Below are positions 1-11,371 of a stretch of DNA of 64,000 nt, piece after piece. The notes below the pieces were generated by a model. It was not told the DNA's origin. It was given only the letters and a program-made list of their open reading frames with translations, and did not search any database. The DNA lies in the NCBI GenBank assembly GCA_030512335.1, contig JAULSU010000002.1, positions 372,001 through 436,000 on the forward strand, in the 5' to 3' direction. How positions within the stretch are numbered: the stretch's first letter is position 1; each line of letters begins with the position of its first letter. The translations under genes were made by a program, and so were the position numbers. The stretch comes from Immersiella caudata. Taxonomy: Eukaryota > Ascomycota > Sordariomycetes > Sordariales > Lasiosphaeriaceae.

Positions 1-1333
1 AAGGTGTGCTGTATAGAAAAACTTTAGTAAGAGGTCGTGGGTTTAAATCCTACACGGGTCACTTCTCTTTTTTTACCTTAAAAGAGAGGGATCCTTCTTA
101 TATAGCTAATAGTGTTATTATTATGCCCTTTACACCGTGGTCCTTTAAGGTTAGCGTCTTTTTACAATAGAATTTCTTAAGCAGTTCTAAGTAGTTAAAA
201 TTGTCAACTGGCTTTTAAAAGTTTAACTCAGGGCTGTAGTTTAACCATTTAATAACATAATCAAGTTTATTACCGCGAAGTTATAAATTTAAAATCCTTT
301 TCAGCAGTGTTAATCTTGATCTTTTTTTTCGTAATATGTTCCTTGGTACTAACTTAAAGAGGGAAACGTGGAAAACCTTAGTCCGTATTTTTATAAAAGT
401 TAGTAGGTTTAATTTATAATTAAAGGTAATAATCTTCTTTTTTACGCGGACCGGCCTAAATCTTTCAAAGTCAAGTTTCTTACTTAGCTGTTTAATATGT
501 AAATTTCGCGGAAAAAGATAAACAGGGTCCCTTTTTTTAAGAGTTAATCCCTCGGCTCTTCTTTTATTATCGTAATAATTCTTTATTTATTCGCGGGTGA
601 ATTTAAGTTCGGTCTTTAAATACTTATACAGTTCCTGGAGTTTATCGGCGCGGATAGCCGCCTGGGGCGCGTCTGTTAGTATTCCTTGGTGAAGTTCCAG
701 TTCCCTACTAAAAGTGCGAAAAATAAAGATATTTTAATTAACTTAATAACAGTAATGTTATAAGTTATTTGAGTTATAAGTAGTAACTTAAGTTAATTAT
801 TTTATTGAAGTTAATAAATAACTAAAGGTACGTTTTAAATATTTAATTATTCCGTTTAGTTATTAGTTTAAGGGTAAAAGGCTCTTGAAAGTTTACTTTT
901 TACCCTTATTTATTATATTAATCTTTGTTAAAATTTGGACACGAAGTGTTTGTTACGATTTAAGACGATAGTATTTAATTGAAGATACTGGGCTATAATA
1001 TTTTGTTTCACAAGGTAGGCGAGTTATTTAGCTGTTATTTATATTAAGTACAGTAAAAAGTAGATTTATTTATCAGTCTGTTAATTACTACCTAAATAAA
1101 GCTATAATTAACACTTATCATAAGATCTGTTAATTCGGGTATTCCTGTGACAAAATCTATCAATATGGAGCTTTATAGTGACTTTAGTATTAAAAGGGGT
1201 TTAAAAAGTCTGTAAGGCTTATATCATTTAGTTTTTCACCGGTTACAGATACTGTAGCTGTTAATTACCTTTTTTACCAGTTTCTTTATTAAGAAGGCGT
1301 AAGGATATTAGCCTTACTATTCTCAGTTCCCTT
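1..1333 (-). repeat. Decayed Gypsy retrotransposon fragment (integrase side)
   Basis: AT-rich sequence with no long frame. It aligns by eye, in the same orientation, with 21,990-23,400, and in inverted orientation with 13,340-14,060 plus 5,740-6,095. Around 1,060-1,170 the minus strand keeps traces of the integrase core seen better at 23,100-23,260 (a DFITGI-like then VVVDRLTKW-like stretch). The first ~62 bases are the 3' half of the tRNA-like module found beside other copies. Stops every few codons and TA-rich composition indicate RIP-type decay. It ends where the LTR-like element at 1,334 begins. Confidence 0.7.
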
Positions 1334-2088
1334 GTGTTGCTTTGTAGCTCTCTACAGGCCTGTATTACAGCGCCTGAGAGCCTGTGGGAGCCTGTAGTAC
1401 AGTGCTCCGGTCAGGGAAAGAATTGTAAGTACAGTGCTCCGGAGGAGCGCTGTAGGGTACGACAGCAGAGCTTACTAAGGTACTAAAGGAAGCAATAAAG
1501 GCCTGTACTACAGAGCCTAAAAGACAAGTTACAGCAGACTATGTGCTGTAAAACAACAGGTTTCAGTGAACTCTGCACTGTGATAAACAACTGTATTGCT
1601 TGTGAATTGCTTGCCTCAGTGAGTAGTACCCAACTGAAGGAAGTAAATTGCTTGCTTCAAGAAAGACTAATTACAGGAGGGGAGAGGGCTTGTTATAGGC
1701 TGTGTGGGCTCTGGAATAGGATTCCAGAGCCTTCTACTACTAATACAATAATAGAATAGTATGGTGGAGATTCTCCACTAGCCATGTAATCACTTACGTG
1801 GCTGTGGAAGGTTGTGGAAGCTTACAGGCTTCCGCGGCCTTCTATTACCCCACTAATCTTCAGGGGGCACACCACTGTATTCCAGAGGCTTCTGTGACTC
1901 TGTAGGGGTCCCAGGGACCCCTGGGGCCCCTGGAACCTTCTGCACCTCCAGAAGGTTCGGCACCACAGGTGTCTGGTGGTTGTGGCTTGCAGGGTACACA
2001 GGAGGTGCAGGGTACCCAGTGTTCTCCTTACTGGCAGGCCCTGTAAATACAGGGCCTCTTTAGTGCTCTCAGAGGCTAGAATTTAACA
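1334..2088 (+). mobile_element. LTR-like element, copy 1
   Basis: A 755-bp block that begins TGTTGC and ends TTTAACA, clearly richer in G+C than its surroundings and full of CTGTA/TACAG words. A second copy of 653 bp lies inverted at 29,472-30,124 and keeps the same two ends. The TG...CA termini suggest a solo LTR. For this copy I see no 5-bp target duplication (CCTTG on the left, AAAGT on the right). It shows little RIP, so it may have arrived after the surrounding Gypsy copy decayed. The 72-codon ORF inside it is not convincing. Confidence 0.6.
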
Positions 2089-2996
2089 AAAGTAAATGCC
2101 TGCATAAGGAATAAAAAGATTCCAGATATCATTGTAGGTACGACAGTAATTATGTATATTATTGATTTAACAAGTGACTTATAACGGTACTTAATATACT
2201 TATATATTCCTGTTAACATTATATTAAGAAAGGTAAACAATTGATTATATGCACTTACTCTACTTACTTATTTACCCCTTAAAGTGATTTTAAGAAATAC
2301 CTAACATTAATGTGGTATTTACTAATAGTTTTACATTGTAGCCATTATAAGGATACAATAGCTTGGCCTAGTTAATGAAAATAGTTCATCAAATCGTTAT
2401 ATAGTTCTCCCTTTATATAATTCTTTTCCTATAAAATGTTTTCAACTTCCACCCTTTCAATAGTTACGATTGTACCTGTTAACAAGATAAAGAAAAAGTA
2501 AAAAGAAAAAGCAAAACTATCCTTTACTAATTATTATTATGATACCGTTTTATTTATTAGGCCTTTAATACCGTTATACTTGTCTGTGATTTTTATTATA
2601 AACGTCTTAATTTACAGTGTAAAGTGGTTAAAAAAACCTAATCGTGTGGTGACTGCGCTTTTATTAAGAGATAAATACATTCATTCTATAACGTACCTAC
2701 ATAGAAATAGCCAAATAATCCTTCAAAACATTTTAAACGAAAAACAACGGTTAAACGTGAAGGAGCGTCATACCCTTCCTTAACTTTAAAATACTTTAGT
2801 TAATTTATAACGTTTAAACAACTACTAAAAGGGTTTAATAAGAAAGGGATAATAAGCTGTTAAGCTATGAGATCGATATTTTATGAAAGGAGGACGGATG
2901 ATAACAACCTAGTTATCTCTAAATAATAGTTTATAGGAGAACTTACCATAATATTAGATTAAGGAACCCTCTGAATTTAAAAGCCTTATGTGACGA
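2089..2996. repeat. AT-rich decayed repeat, no gene seen
   Basis: No coding feature can be supported. Positions about 2,390-2,510 resemble 21,235-21,360 and, inverted, about 14,900-15,000. They are probably part of the LTR of the Gypsy family. Confidence 0.45.
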
Positions 2997-3182
2997 CAGG
3001 GTTGTTAAATTAATCAGTCAGTCTTAGCAAGTGGTGTGACTAAGACTGACTAAGACTAATTTAGTCGTGACTAATCTTGGCATTAATCAGTCACAGCCTT
3101 GACTAAGACTGACTAAAATTAGTCTTAGTTAGTCTTAGTCTGACCATTAGTCAGTAACGCAAAAAGGTTCAATATTCTCTTT

Positions 3183-3275
3183 AATAATGGATTATAAGTA
3201 TTTATAAGTATAATAATGGATTATAAGTATAATAATGGATTATAAGTATAATAATGGATTATAAGTATAATAATA
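3183..3275. repeat. 19-bp tandem repeat in hAT-I 3' region
   Basis: About four copies of a unit close to AGTATAATAATGGATTATA. Diverged versions of the same unit lie at 6,500-6,590 and 13,090-13,150 in the other hAT-I copies, so it belongs to the element. Confidence 0.7.
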
Positions 3276-3325
3276 TAATAAAGAAAAGAAAAGAAAAAAA
3301 AGATAGGAAAATAAATACAGCCTTT

Positions 3326-3532
3326 TTAATCTTCTTCCGCTACTTCATAATCATGATATTTCTCCTCTAACTCCTCTTGCTCTTTTATTTTCCAACTCTT
3401 TAATAAAACCATTCGTTTTACAGTATCTGGATCTAACCTATTTCGGCTTATAGTAATAATATTACTACTAATAGAAAAGGTCCGTTCAACAGGTGCTGAG
3501 GTCGCTGGAATTGCTAGAAATCTGCGAGCCAT
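3326..3532 (-). pseudogene. hAT-I transposase C-terminal fragment
   Basis: 68 codons carrying the hAT C-terminal dimerisation motif (LAIPATSAPVERTFS, then SRNRLDPDTVKRMVLLKSWK). It is the last part of a roughly 700-residue transposase whose remaining parts are broken or absent. Placement just inside a 3' terminal inverted repeat agrees with the hAT layout. Confidence 0.8.
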
Positions 3533-4369
3533 AAGGCTTAATACTGGATATTTTGAGGCGTTTAGCTTCCAGTACTCTAAAGGATCAACTTATTAATAAT
3601 GATTAGTATTATAATAAAACGGTTAATAATAATAATAGTAAAAGTATATAAATTACCTTCTTCCAGCCATCGGTTCTTGTAAATACGTAATATATTTCAT
3701 TTCTTTAGTAGATTGTGTATAAAATTCATCATCGTCGTCTGAAGCGTCGTAGGTATTCTCCACCGTAAAATAATATCAAGTTCTTCTTGTACACTAATAA
3801 AATTAGCACTAGTATTACTATCATAATAGTAAATAATAACTTACTTAGAGAATCATTATTTTATAAGCCTTCCAACGTGTTGTTCAGTAGAATCTTCAAA
3901 GTATAAATGCCCCCCTTTTCCAAACGGGTTATTTTAAATCGAGGGTCAAGAACTACGGAAAAAATATACGGCTGGAATTTTTTTAACTGTTGTTGTGCAA
4001 GTTTTCGTGGATAGTATTTTTTAATTTCTCAATTCCAGCCTTTATATCATTAATAAAGGCTTCACACCAGTCCCTCTATTAATAATTAGTATCAAGTCAA
4101 TTATTATCATTCTAACGGATAAAACTTACTAATTCAAGCTCTTCAATAGCTTGATTTTCAAATTCCTCGAATAAAACCTCTAGTTTATTATAGATGAAAT
4201 AAACATATTTGATAATAAGGCTTGATTAATATTAGTATGGTACTCGCTTTGAAGCCTTACTACAGGATTTATAAGTACCAGAAATTTTTTTAGTTGTTGT
4301 GAAGTATGCCATTCCGAAAGGCTTAAAAATATTCTTTTACACTCTTTATTTGTAATATTTCGGTACATA

Positions 4370-4780
4370 CATGGTTGTTAAATTAGTCAGTAGTCAGTCT
4401 AGTAACTGACTAAAACTGACTAAAATGACTAACGCTTTTCTACATAAATATTATGTTTTATATCTTAATCAAAACTGAGTATTAATTACAGTTAACTGGC
4501 TACTATTATTACTAATAATTCTTTTTTCCTATTCTATTCTATTATTATTATACTTAAAATCTATTATTATGCTTATTATGTATTATTAAAGAATATTAAA
4601 TCTATTTCCATGACTGACTAATAATCAGACTAAATAGTCAGACTAAAACTAACTAAGACTAATTTATTTCAGTCTTAGTCAAGGCTATGACTGATTAATG
4701 ACAAGATTAGTCATGACTAAATTAGTCTTAGTCAGTCTTAGTCACACCACTAAGACTGACTGATTAATTTGACAACCATG
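4370..4780 (+). mobile_element. hAT-I-derived MITE-like element
   Basis: A 411-bp block that begins CATGGTTGTTAAATTAG (5' type end of hAT-I) and ends with the inverted 3' type end, AATTTGACAACCATG. Both ends carry GACTAAGACT subterminal repeats and there is no transposase between them. The two termini share the same change (CATGG for CAGGG). Flanking 8-mers (GGTACATA and ATTATGAT) do not match, so insertion is not proven. A rearrangement with the adjoining truncated copy is possible. Confidence 0.65.
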
Positions 4781-5699
4781 ATTATGATTAGTCGTTTATA
4801 AAGTTAAGAAGGTAGTTTCAATTTGTATTAAGAGCAGTACATGACAGACATTAGATCTGCACAGGTTAAGTGTTATTTTTACAAACTATGAAGTTAAGTC
4901 TGTTGTAAGATTAATCAAATTGAATGATATATCACTAGTAAAACCAGTTTTCATCCTTTATAGGGAGGTAAAGTTTAATCATCTTTTTATATTGATCTTA
5001 TTTATAACCCCTGGTAATAAATAAATAAACACCCATAGATAAAGGTTAGCAGCTCAAAACCGAATGATATCTTTATAACTCTAATAGTTTTAAAATAAAT
5101 GGTGTAAGATTGGTCATTCATATTAAGTTAGTAATGAATATTAGCTTCAATAACAGTAATAAATGGGAAAGGTTGAAGATTTTTATTGGAAAAAATTGAT
5201 GTTTCAAGCGACTGGATTCAATCGTATCATTTCTATGTATGATTAAGGAACGATAAGGACAAATAAAATTCAGTTCTTATTTAACGCAAAATGGTTTAAA
5301 AGATATAATAAATTAGGTAAAAGGGTTCATAAATTTAATTTAAAGTGCTGAAAGAAAGAAAGAAATATAGTTTAACTAAACGTAATGCATATATGAAGGA
5401 TTTTACGTACGCTTTCAATACTTTAATACTTAACATTGTAATAACACTTAGATTATTAAAACCATAAGCCGCCGTAAATATGAATTTCAGTATATGTTTA
5501 TAAAGGAAAAATTACTATGATCATATTTCTTGATTTAATTATTAATTAATCATTATTATATTAAATAACCTTTTTTAAACTTTTATTAAATATTATAAAG
5601 CTTCTTAATCTTCTCTTTAAATTAAGAAAAGTTACAGGTAGATATTTTTTTCCAATAACATCATACTTAAAATTAAAAAATAACGGTAATGAAAGGTTT
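4781..5699. other. AT-rich stretch, nothing recognised
   Basis: No frame, RNA gene or clear repeat could be supported. Composition matches RIP-decayed sequence. Confidence 0.5.
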
Positions 5700-6095
5700 C
5701 ATAAGCCGGTAGTTTTTATCGATAAGGTTTAGTATTATAATTATTACTGGAATCCCCGACTTAAAGGATCTTACGATAAATGTTAGTTATAACTTTATCT
5801 GGGTAGTTATCGATAAACTGATAAATAGGTATACTTTTTACTCTACTTCACATAAACAACAGCTAAATAACTCGCTTACCTTTTTAAGTGAAACATCGTG
5901 GCCTAGCACTTTTAACCAGATACTATCGTTTTAAACCGCGATAAGTTATTTATCTCTAAGTTTTAATAAGGATTAATACTATAAATAGGTGTAAAAAGTA
6001 AGCTTTTAACAGCCTTCCACCCCCAGATTAATAACTAGACGGAACGGTTAAATCAGATACTTAAAACGTACCTCTGGTTATTTGTTAACTTTAAG
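5700..6095 (+). repeat. Gypsy fragment, left flank of the nested hAT locus
   Basis: Inverted relative to the copies at 1-1,333 and 22,000-27,000, so pol reads on the plus strand here. Positions 5,793-5,830 keep a VVVDRLTKW-like integrase stretch. The sequence stops at the duplicated octamer ACTTTAAG (6,088-6,095) and resumes after 13,347. Joined, the two flanks align continuously with the uninterrupted copies near 22,885 and 800. Confidence 0.75.
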
Positions 6096-6321
6096 CAGGG
6101 TTGTTAAATTAGTGACTAGTCATTAGTCATTTGACTGACTAACTAAGACTGACTGACTATTAGTCACACTGTTTACTGACTACATTAGTCTTAGTCACAG
6201 CCCTGACTGATTAAGGTTAGTCTTAGTCAGTCTAGTGACTGATTAAGACTGACTAAAATGACTAAAGCTTTTATATATATATAAATATATTATATTCTAC
6301 ATTTTAATTAACACTAAGTAT

Positions 6322-7193
6322 CAGGGTTGTTAAATTAATCAGTCAGTCTTAGTCAGCGGTGTGACTAAGACTGACTAAGACTAATGTAGTCATGACTAAT
6401 CTTGGCATTAATCAGTCACAGCCTTGACTAAGACTGACTAACATTAGTCTTAGTTAGTCTTAGTCTGACTATTAGTCAGTAATGTAAAAAGGTTTAATAT
6501 TCTTTTTAATAATAGATTATAAGTAAAATCATAGATCATAAGTATAATCATAGATGAGAAGTATAACAATAGATTATAAGTATAATAATAAAAATAAAAT
6601 AAAGCCTTTTTAATCTTTTTTTTCCTCTACTTCATAATTAAGATAATTCTCCTCTAACTCCTTGAGCTCTTTTATTTTCCCACTCTTCAATAATACTGTT
6701 CTTTTTACATTATCTGGATCCAGCCTATTTCGGCTTTCAGTAATAGTATTACATAATGACAAAACGAAAGCTTTATATAGTTATCAAAGAATAATAGAAT
6801 TATTATGCAATAATAAAAAGAATATTCGTATATATTCTATAGTAGAATTAATAGCCATTTAGTAATATATTAGTACTTGATATTAATAATAGAGTAGAAT
6901 AGAATTGAATAGAATAGAAAAGAAAAGTAAAGAAAAAAAAGTGTTGTTAGTGATAATAATAATTATTATTATAGACAATAACCAGTTAATTGTAATTAAT
7001 ACCTTGGTGTCAATGAAAATATAAAACATAATATATATATATATATATAAAACCTTTAGTCATTTTAGTCAGTCTTAATCAGTCACTAGACTGACTAAGA
7101 CTAATGTAGTCAGTAAAAAGCGTGACTAATAATCAGTCAGTCTTAGTTAGTCAGTCAAATGACTGATGACTAGTGACTAATTTAACAACCCTG
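6322..7193 (-). mobile_element. Internally deleted hAT-I derivative, nested
   Basis: An 872-bp element in reverse orientation with hAT-I ends (CAGGGTTGTTAAATTA at 6,322; TTTAACAACCCTG ending at 7,193). It is flanked by a perfect 8-bp duplication CTAAGTAT (6,314-6,321 and 7,194-7,201). It keeps about 145 bp of the transposase 3' end (6,610-6,755) joined directly to the 5' leader (from about 6,765), so nearly all coding sequence is lost. It must have been mobilised in trans by a related transposase. Confidence 0.9.
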
Positions 7194-7226
7194 CTAAGTA
7201 TTAATTACAATTAACTGGTTACTGCC

Positions 7227-7259
<33 letters not shown>

Positions 7260-7550
7260 TTCTAACAATACTTTTTCTTTTCTATTCTATTCTATTCTAT
7301 TCTAGTCTAGTCTATTATTAATATTGATTACTAATATATTACTAAATGACTATCAATTCTACTGTAGAATCTATACGAATATTCTCTTTACTATTGCTTA
7401 ATAATTCTATTGTTCTTTTATAACTATATAAAGCTTCCTTTTTCTCATTGTGTAAAATTAAATTCTTTACTATTTACACTAAATGATAAGAACAATAACA
7501 GCTACTATTTACCACCACCACTACCACTAGTACTACTACTACTACTAAAA

Positions 7551-7809
7551 ATGTCTTCGTTTATTCACAGCTCTGGCGACGAAGCCTCAAGCTCAAATTA
7601 CGAAACCAGCCAGCCTATTTCTGGCCAAGAATCTACTGTTATTAATAGTAGTAATTCTACTAAGGATTATTCGATTTCGAAATTTAACCAGCTTTCTTTT
7701 AAACTAGAAGCCGATTCTTCATCAAATATTTATATATTTAACAACGGCTTATTTACAAGAACATTATTACCAATTAATACATCTCAAGAAAGGCAAATGG
7801 TAGTTCAGT
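7551..7809 (+). pseudogene. hAT-I transposase, N-terminal exon
   Basis: Begins at an ATG preceded by a run of adenines and encodes a Ser-rich head (MSSFIHSSGDEASSSNYE), then SSNIYIFNNGLFTRTLLP, which parallels the hAT-II protein. It is cut in the codon after VVQ by insertion of hAT-II. On removing the insertion and one duplication, the frame reads VVQCTT, matching the first zinc-finger Cys region of hAT-II, and then meets a GTAAGT donor at about 11,311. Confidence 0.75.
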
Positions 7810-8381
7810 CAGGGTTGGGATTACTTTCTTACTTTTTTACTTTTACTTTTACTTTCTTACTTTACTTTACTTTTAGTACAATGAAAAAGTAAAGTAAGGT
7901 AATTTTACTTTTAAAGTAAAGTAAAGTAACAAAGTAACAAAAAGTAAAAAAAAAGTAAGGTGGTAATATATGATATAAAAACCATATATAAATGCTATAT
8001 AATTAAACTAAGTTATGATACCACTTTAATAAACTAAGAACTTAATGATGTATATGCTTACATAAGCGAATTAAAAGACAGTTCCACAAATTTCCAGAAA
8101 TTTCCATAAGATTCTACTAGATTCTACTGGCTTCTTTATACTTCTACTTAGTTCTATGGCCTACGTAATTATGATTTTCATATTACTAACAACGAAACTG
8201 CTAGAATTTCATAGAATATTTAATTATTAAGCTATACAACCTATAAATACTAGTTAAAGTCGTATTTCTTAAAAAGTTTTCTTCATTCTTTACCATTACT
8301 ATCAACAATCCATCTATCAAAACTTCAATACAATATTACTTATCTACCCATTCTATATTACTATTTTAATAGTTATTTAAA

Positions 8382-11130
8382 ATGGATTCTTCAAACATTA
8401 TTCTTTCCGACTCAGAATCCACAAACGCTTTAACAGATACAGAGATGGGAGCGAGTTCTAGTAATACTACTAGTTATAAAGCTACGGCTTATAATAGTCC
8501 AGATTTTATCCTTAAAGAGCCACCTAATACGGGTATATATATATTTGATAACGGCTTATATACTCGTATATTACAACCTCTCGATAATAATATAGAACGA
8601 AAAATACTTATTAAATGCGTTTTATGCAGTTTTAGTAAAATTACACCACTTAAAGGCTTTAAGTCTTCGAATTACGTACAACATTATCAAAATAAACACC
8701 CTACCGTAGCTTATAATAAAGCTACAGAAAAGAATAAAACTAAAATCCAAAATATACCCTCTAAAAACGATTTTTTTAGTACTTCTCTTAGTACAGCAGA
8801 TAGCAGAAAACGATCTCGAAATAATACTATAACCGACTTCAACGACCATAAAGCTTATGATAAAATATTGAATTTTATAATCGAAAATAATCTCTCGTTT
8901 AACATCCTCGAATCATCTACTTTTAAAGAATTATTAAGTTATTATAACCGATTAATACCTATAATAAACCGGAAAAAAATAAAAACGATACTTGAAAAAC
9001 ACTATCATACGGAGTTTCTTAATCTAATTAACGATATACGTCTTAATATAGAAAGTAATGGCACTTTCTCTCTTATATTCGATATTTGGACTTCAAACAG
9101 TCAAGACGCATATTTTGGAATCATATTAACTTATATTAATACCGACTTTAAGTTAAAATACAAGTTGATCGGCTTTGAACATCTTACCAAAAGTCATACA
9201 GCCGACTATATATATAACGAATTTTTACGAATTTTACAAAACTATAAGTTTTTAAGTATTATAAATACAACCAATATAATACTATCTATTACAAGGGATA
9301 TCGCTTCTAATAATAACAAATTTATATTAATTTTGAAAAGAAAAAACGATTTAATTAACGACATTCGATGTTCGGCTCATATTTTTAATATTATAGTTCA
9401 GGATATTTTAACGGATTATATTCTCCATTGACTCGGGGCGATCGTTCCGATCGCCCCTTGTGGTTCTTTTGGGTGTTTTTTTTATGCATATCGCTGTAAC
9501 CATTTTGTAATTAGCGAAGTTTTGGCGCGCGCCGTCAAGGCCGCGCCGCGTGGTTCTTCGAACCGCGTTTCTTCTCCAGGCAGGCGAACGAAAAAGAAAA
9601 AGGAGGACATCGGCGATTTCACCACGAGTTACACCCGCGAATGGTTTGAGTGACCTCTCTTCCCTCCGATCGAAGGAAGAAGTAGTAGTCCCCGGTCCCT
9701 TTTCTCAGTTATCCCTACTCGGTTGTCCCTACTCGGTTATCCCTACTCGGTTGTCCTTACTCGGTTATGTGCCTCCCTCCAGGTCAGTCCTCGTTTTCAC
9801 ACGTCAGTTCCACGCGTGCTCCTTCGATCGGAGAGGGAGCTACTTTACTGGCGGCTATACTGGCCGCCATCGGCGTTCTTGGGGGTGGTTCTATTCTTTT
9901 GTGCCCTGAGTCTTATGGTGCATCACCGCACCTGTTCACCATTCAAAAACAAACTATTATATTAACGATTTAGATGATGATGATAATAATAACGACTTAA
10001 CTATTACAGCTAAAGTACGAAAATTAGCAACTCTTATTAAATATACTGCGGAAAATAAAACATTACTTCTTGAAGGAATTAATAAATACAAAAAAGAAGG
10101 TTTAATACCTTTAAATTATAATAAAACGAGAATTCCTTTAGATAATGCCACTAGATGGAATTCTACTTACGATATGATAATAACAACTCTTGAGTTAAAG
10201 GAGCCTTTAACTTATATTAGCAAATTTACTAAAAATACCGAATTTAAACGACACTTTCTTACAGATAACGAATTTGACGAATTAAACGAATTAAAATCTA
10301 TATTTGAGATTTTCGTTAAACCTACAGATAAATTACAAGGTCAACTATACACTACTTTAAATATTACACTTTTATATATTTATCAAATTTTTAGTAAGTT
10401 AGAAAAACTTATAAGTAATTACAAAAGCCGAAAAAATATTCAATATAATAGCTTTATTATAGCTATTAAACGAGGAATCGAAAAACTTGAGAAATATTAC
10501 CCTCGACAAATAACATCTTCAAATATACGGAGTTTAAAACTTCACATAATCACTTTAATACTTGATCCTCGATTTAAATTAATACACTTTAAAGAAAACG
10601 GCTTATTATATGATTATAAAAATATTTATAACGACGCATTTAATATTTTAAAATTCGAATATATTAAGATGCGAAACCAATTACATTTAAACGATACAAA
10701 TAATAACAGTATTTCGTTCGACGAATTAGCTATCGACAATTCTACAATTAATCTTACTGCTAATAATAGTAGTGAGGATGAGGACGATATTTTTATATCT
10801 AACAGTACTTCTGAGGAAGAGGAATATACGCAATATATAAAAGAACCTATTATTTCAAATAAAGATTTTAACCCTTTAAATTATTGGAAACAAAATAATC
10901 ATCGATTTCCCGTTTTAAGCTTATTAGCTCGTCGATATTTAGCTATACCAGCTACATCAGCTCCAATCGAACGAGTATTTTCTACTAGTAATAATATTAT
11001 AACGAAAAGCCGAAACCGCTTATTACCAAATACTGTTAAACAGCTTGTATTATTAAAATATTGGAAGTTAGAGGACTTTAAAAGGCCAAATATGATAGAA
11101 GATGAATCTGTTAGTGAAGGAGAGAATTAG
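8382..11130 (+). pseudogene. hAT-II transposase, split by an LTR-like insertion
   Basis: The first part, 8,382-9,428, and the second, 9,943-11,130, lie in the same frame once the insert and one copy of its duplication are removed, giving 744 residues. Seen in order: an acidic Ser-rich head, a BED-like zinc finger (residues about 79-107, CVLC then HYQNKHP), a catalytic region with SLIFDIWTSNSQDAYFG, an ATRWNSTYDMI motif just after the insertion, and a C-terminal dimerisation domain (RRYLAIPATSAPIERVFS). Codon use is extremely A/T-rich, yet there is no other stop or frameshift, which is unlike RIP decay. As it stands translation would stop at 9,431, so a functional transposase is unlikely. Confidence 0.9.
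9429..9938. mobile_element. GC-rich LTR-like element inside hAT-II
   Basis: 510 bp beginning TGACTCGG and ending CTGTTCA, flanked by CCAT (9,425-9,428 and 9,939-9,942; a fifth T also matches if the first T of the element is counted as target). TG...CA ends and a 4-5-bp duplication suggest a solo LTR. It has a 10-bp perfect hairpin at its left end (9,435-9,457) and five copies of a 15-bp unit (ACTCGGTTATCCCTA-like) at about 9,704-9,768. It shows no RIP. The overlapping ORFs in it lack any family signature. Confidence 0.75.
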
Positions 11131-11301
11131 TATACATTTATATAGCGGTTGATATTTTTATTAATTTAATTTGTTTTTTTTTAAAATAAAACCGCCTTAC
11201 TTTACTTTACTTTTCTTACTTTACTTTACTTTTTCTTACTTTACTTTTACTTTTAGAAGAAAGTAAAGTAAAAGTAAAGTAATCTCAACCCTGAGTTCAG
11301 T

Positions 11302-11309
11302 GTACTACG

Positions 11310-11371
<62 letters not shown>

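Larger units (their letters stand above)
2997..4369 (-). mobile_element. hAT-I element, 5'-truncated copy
   Basis: Starts with the hAT-I 3' terminal inverted repeat (CAGGGTTGTTAAATTA) followed by many GACTAAGACT-type subterminal repeats. Minus-strand fragments of the transposase follow: the C-terminal dimerisation segment at 3,326-3,532 (RRFLAIPATSAPVERTFS) and a middle segment at 4,180-4,368 (SEWHTSQQLKK). These match the hAT-I remnant at 11,953-13,046. The copy stops abruptly at about 4,369 where another hAT-derived element begins, so the transposase N-terminus is missing. A 19-bp tandem repeat lies at 3,183-3,275. Confidence 0.75.
7810..11293 (+). mobile_element. hAT-II element, near-complete, carrying an LTR-like insertion
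   Basis: 3,484 bp with terminal inverted repeats CAGGGTTGGGATTACTTT and, read from the other end, CAGGGTTGAGATTACTTT (17 of 18 identical). Arrays of ACTTTACTTT lie just inside both ends. The 8-bp duplication AGTTCAGT (7,802-7,809 and 11,294-11,301) is perfect. A leader of about 570 bp precedes the transposase. The only visible lesion is the 510-bp GC-rich insert at 9,429-9,938. TIR, duplication and frame are all preserved, so this looks like the youngest hAT here and may have been active recently. Confidence 0.93.

Noticed and set aside
9550..9973. Three overlapping ORFs in the GC-rich insert
   Set aside because: They depend on tandem 15-bp repeats and run across the element border. No protein family is visible.
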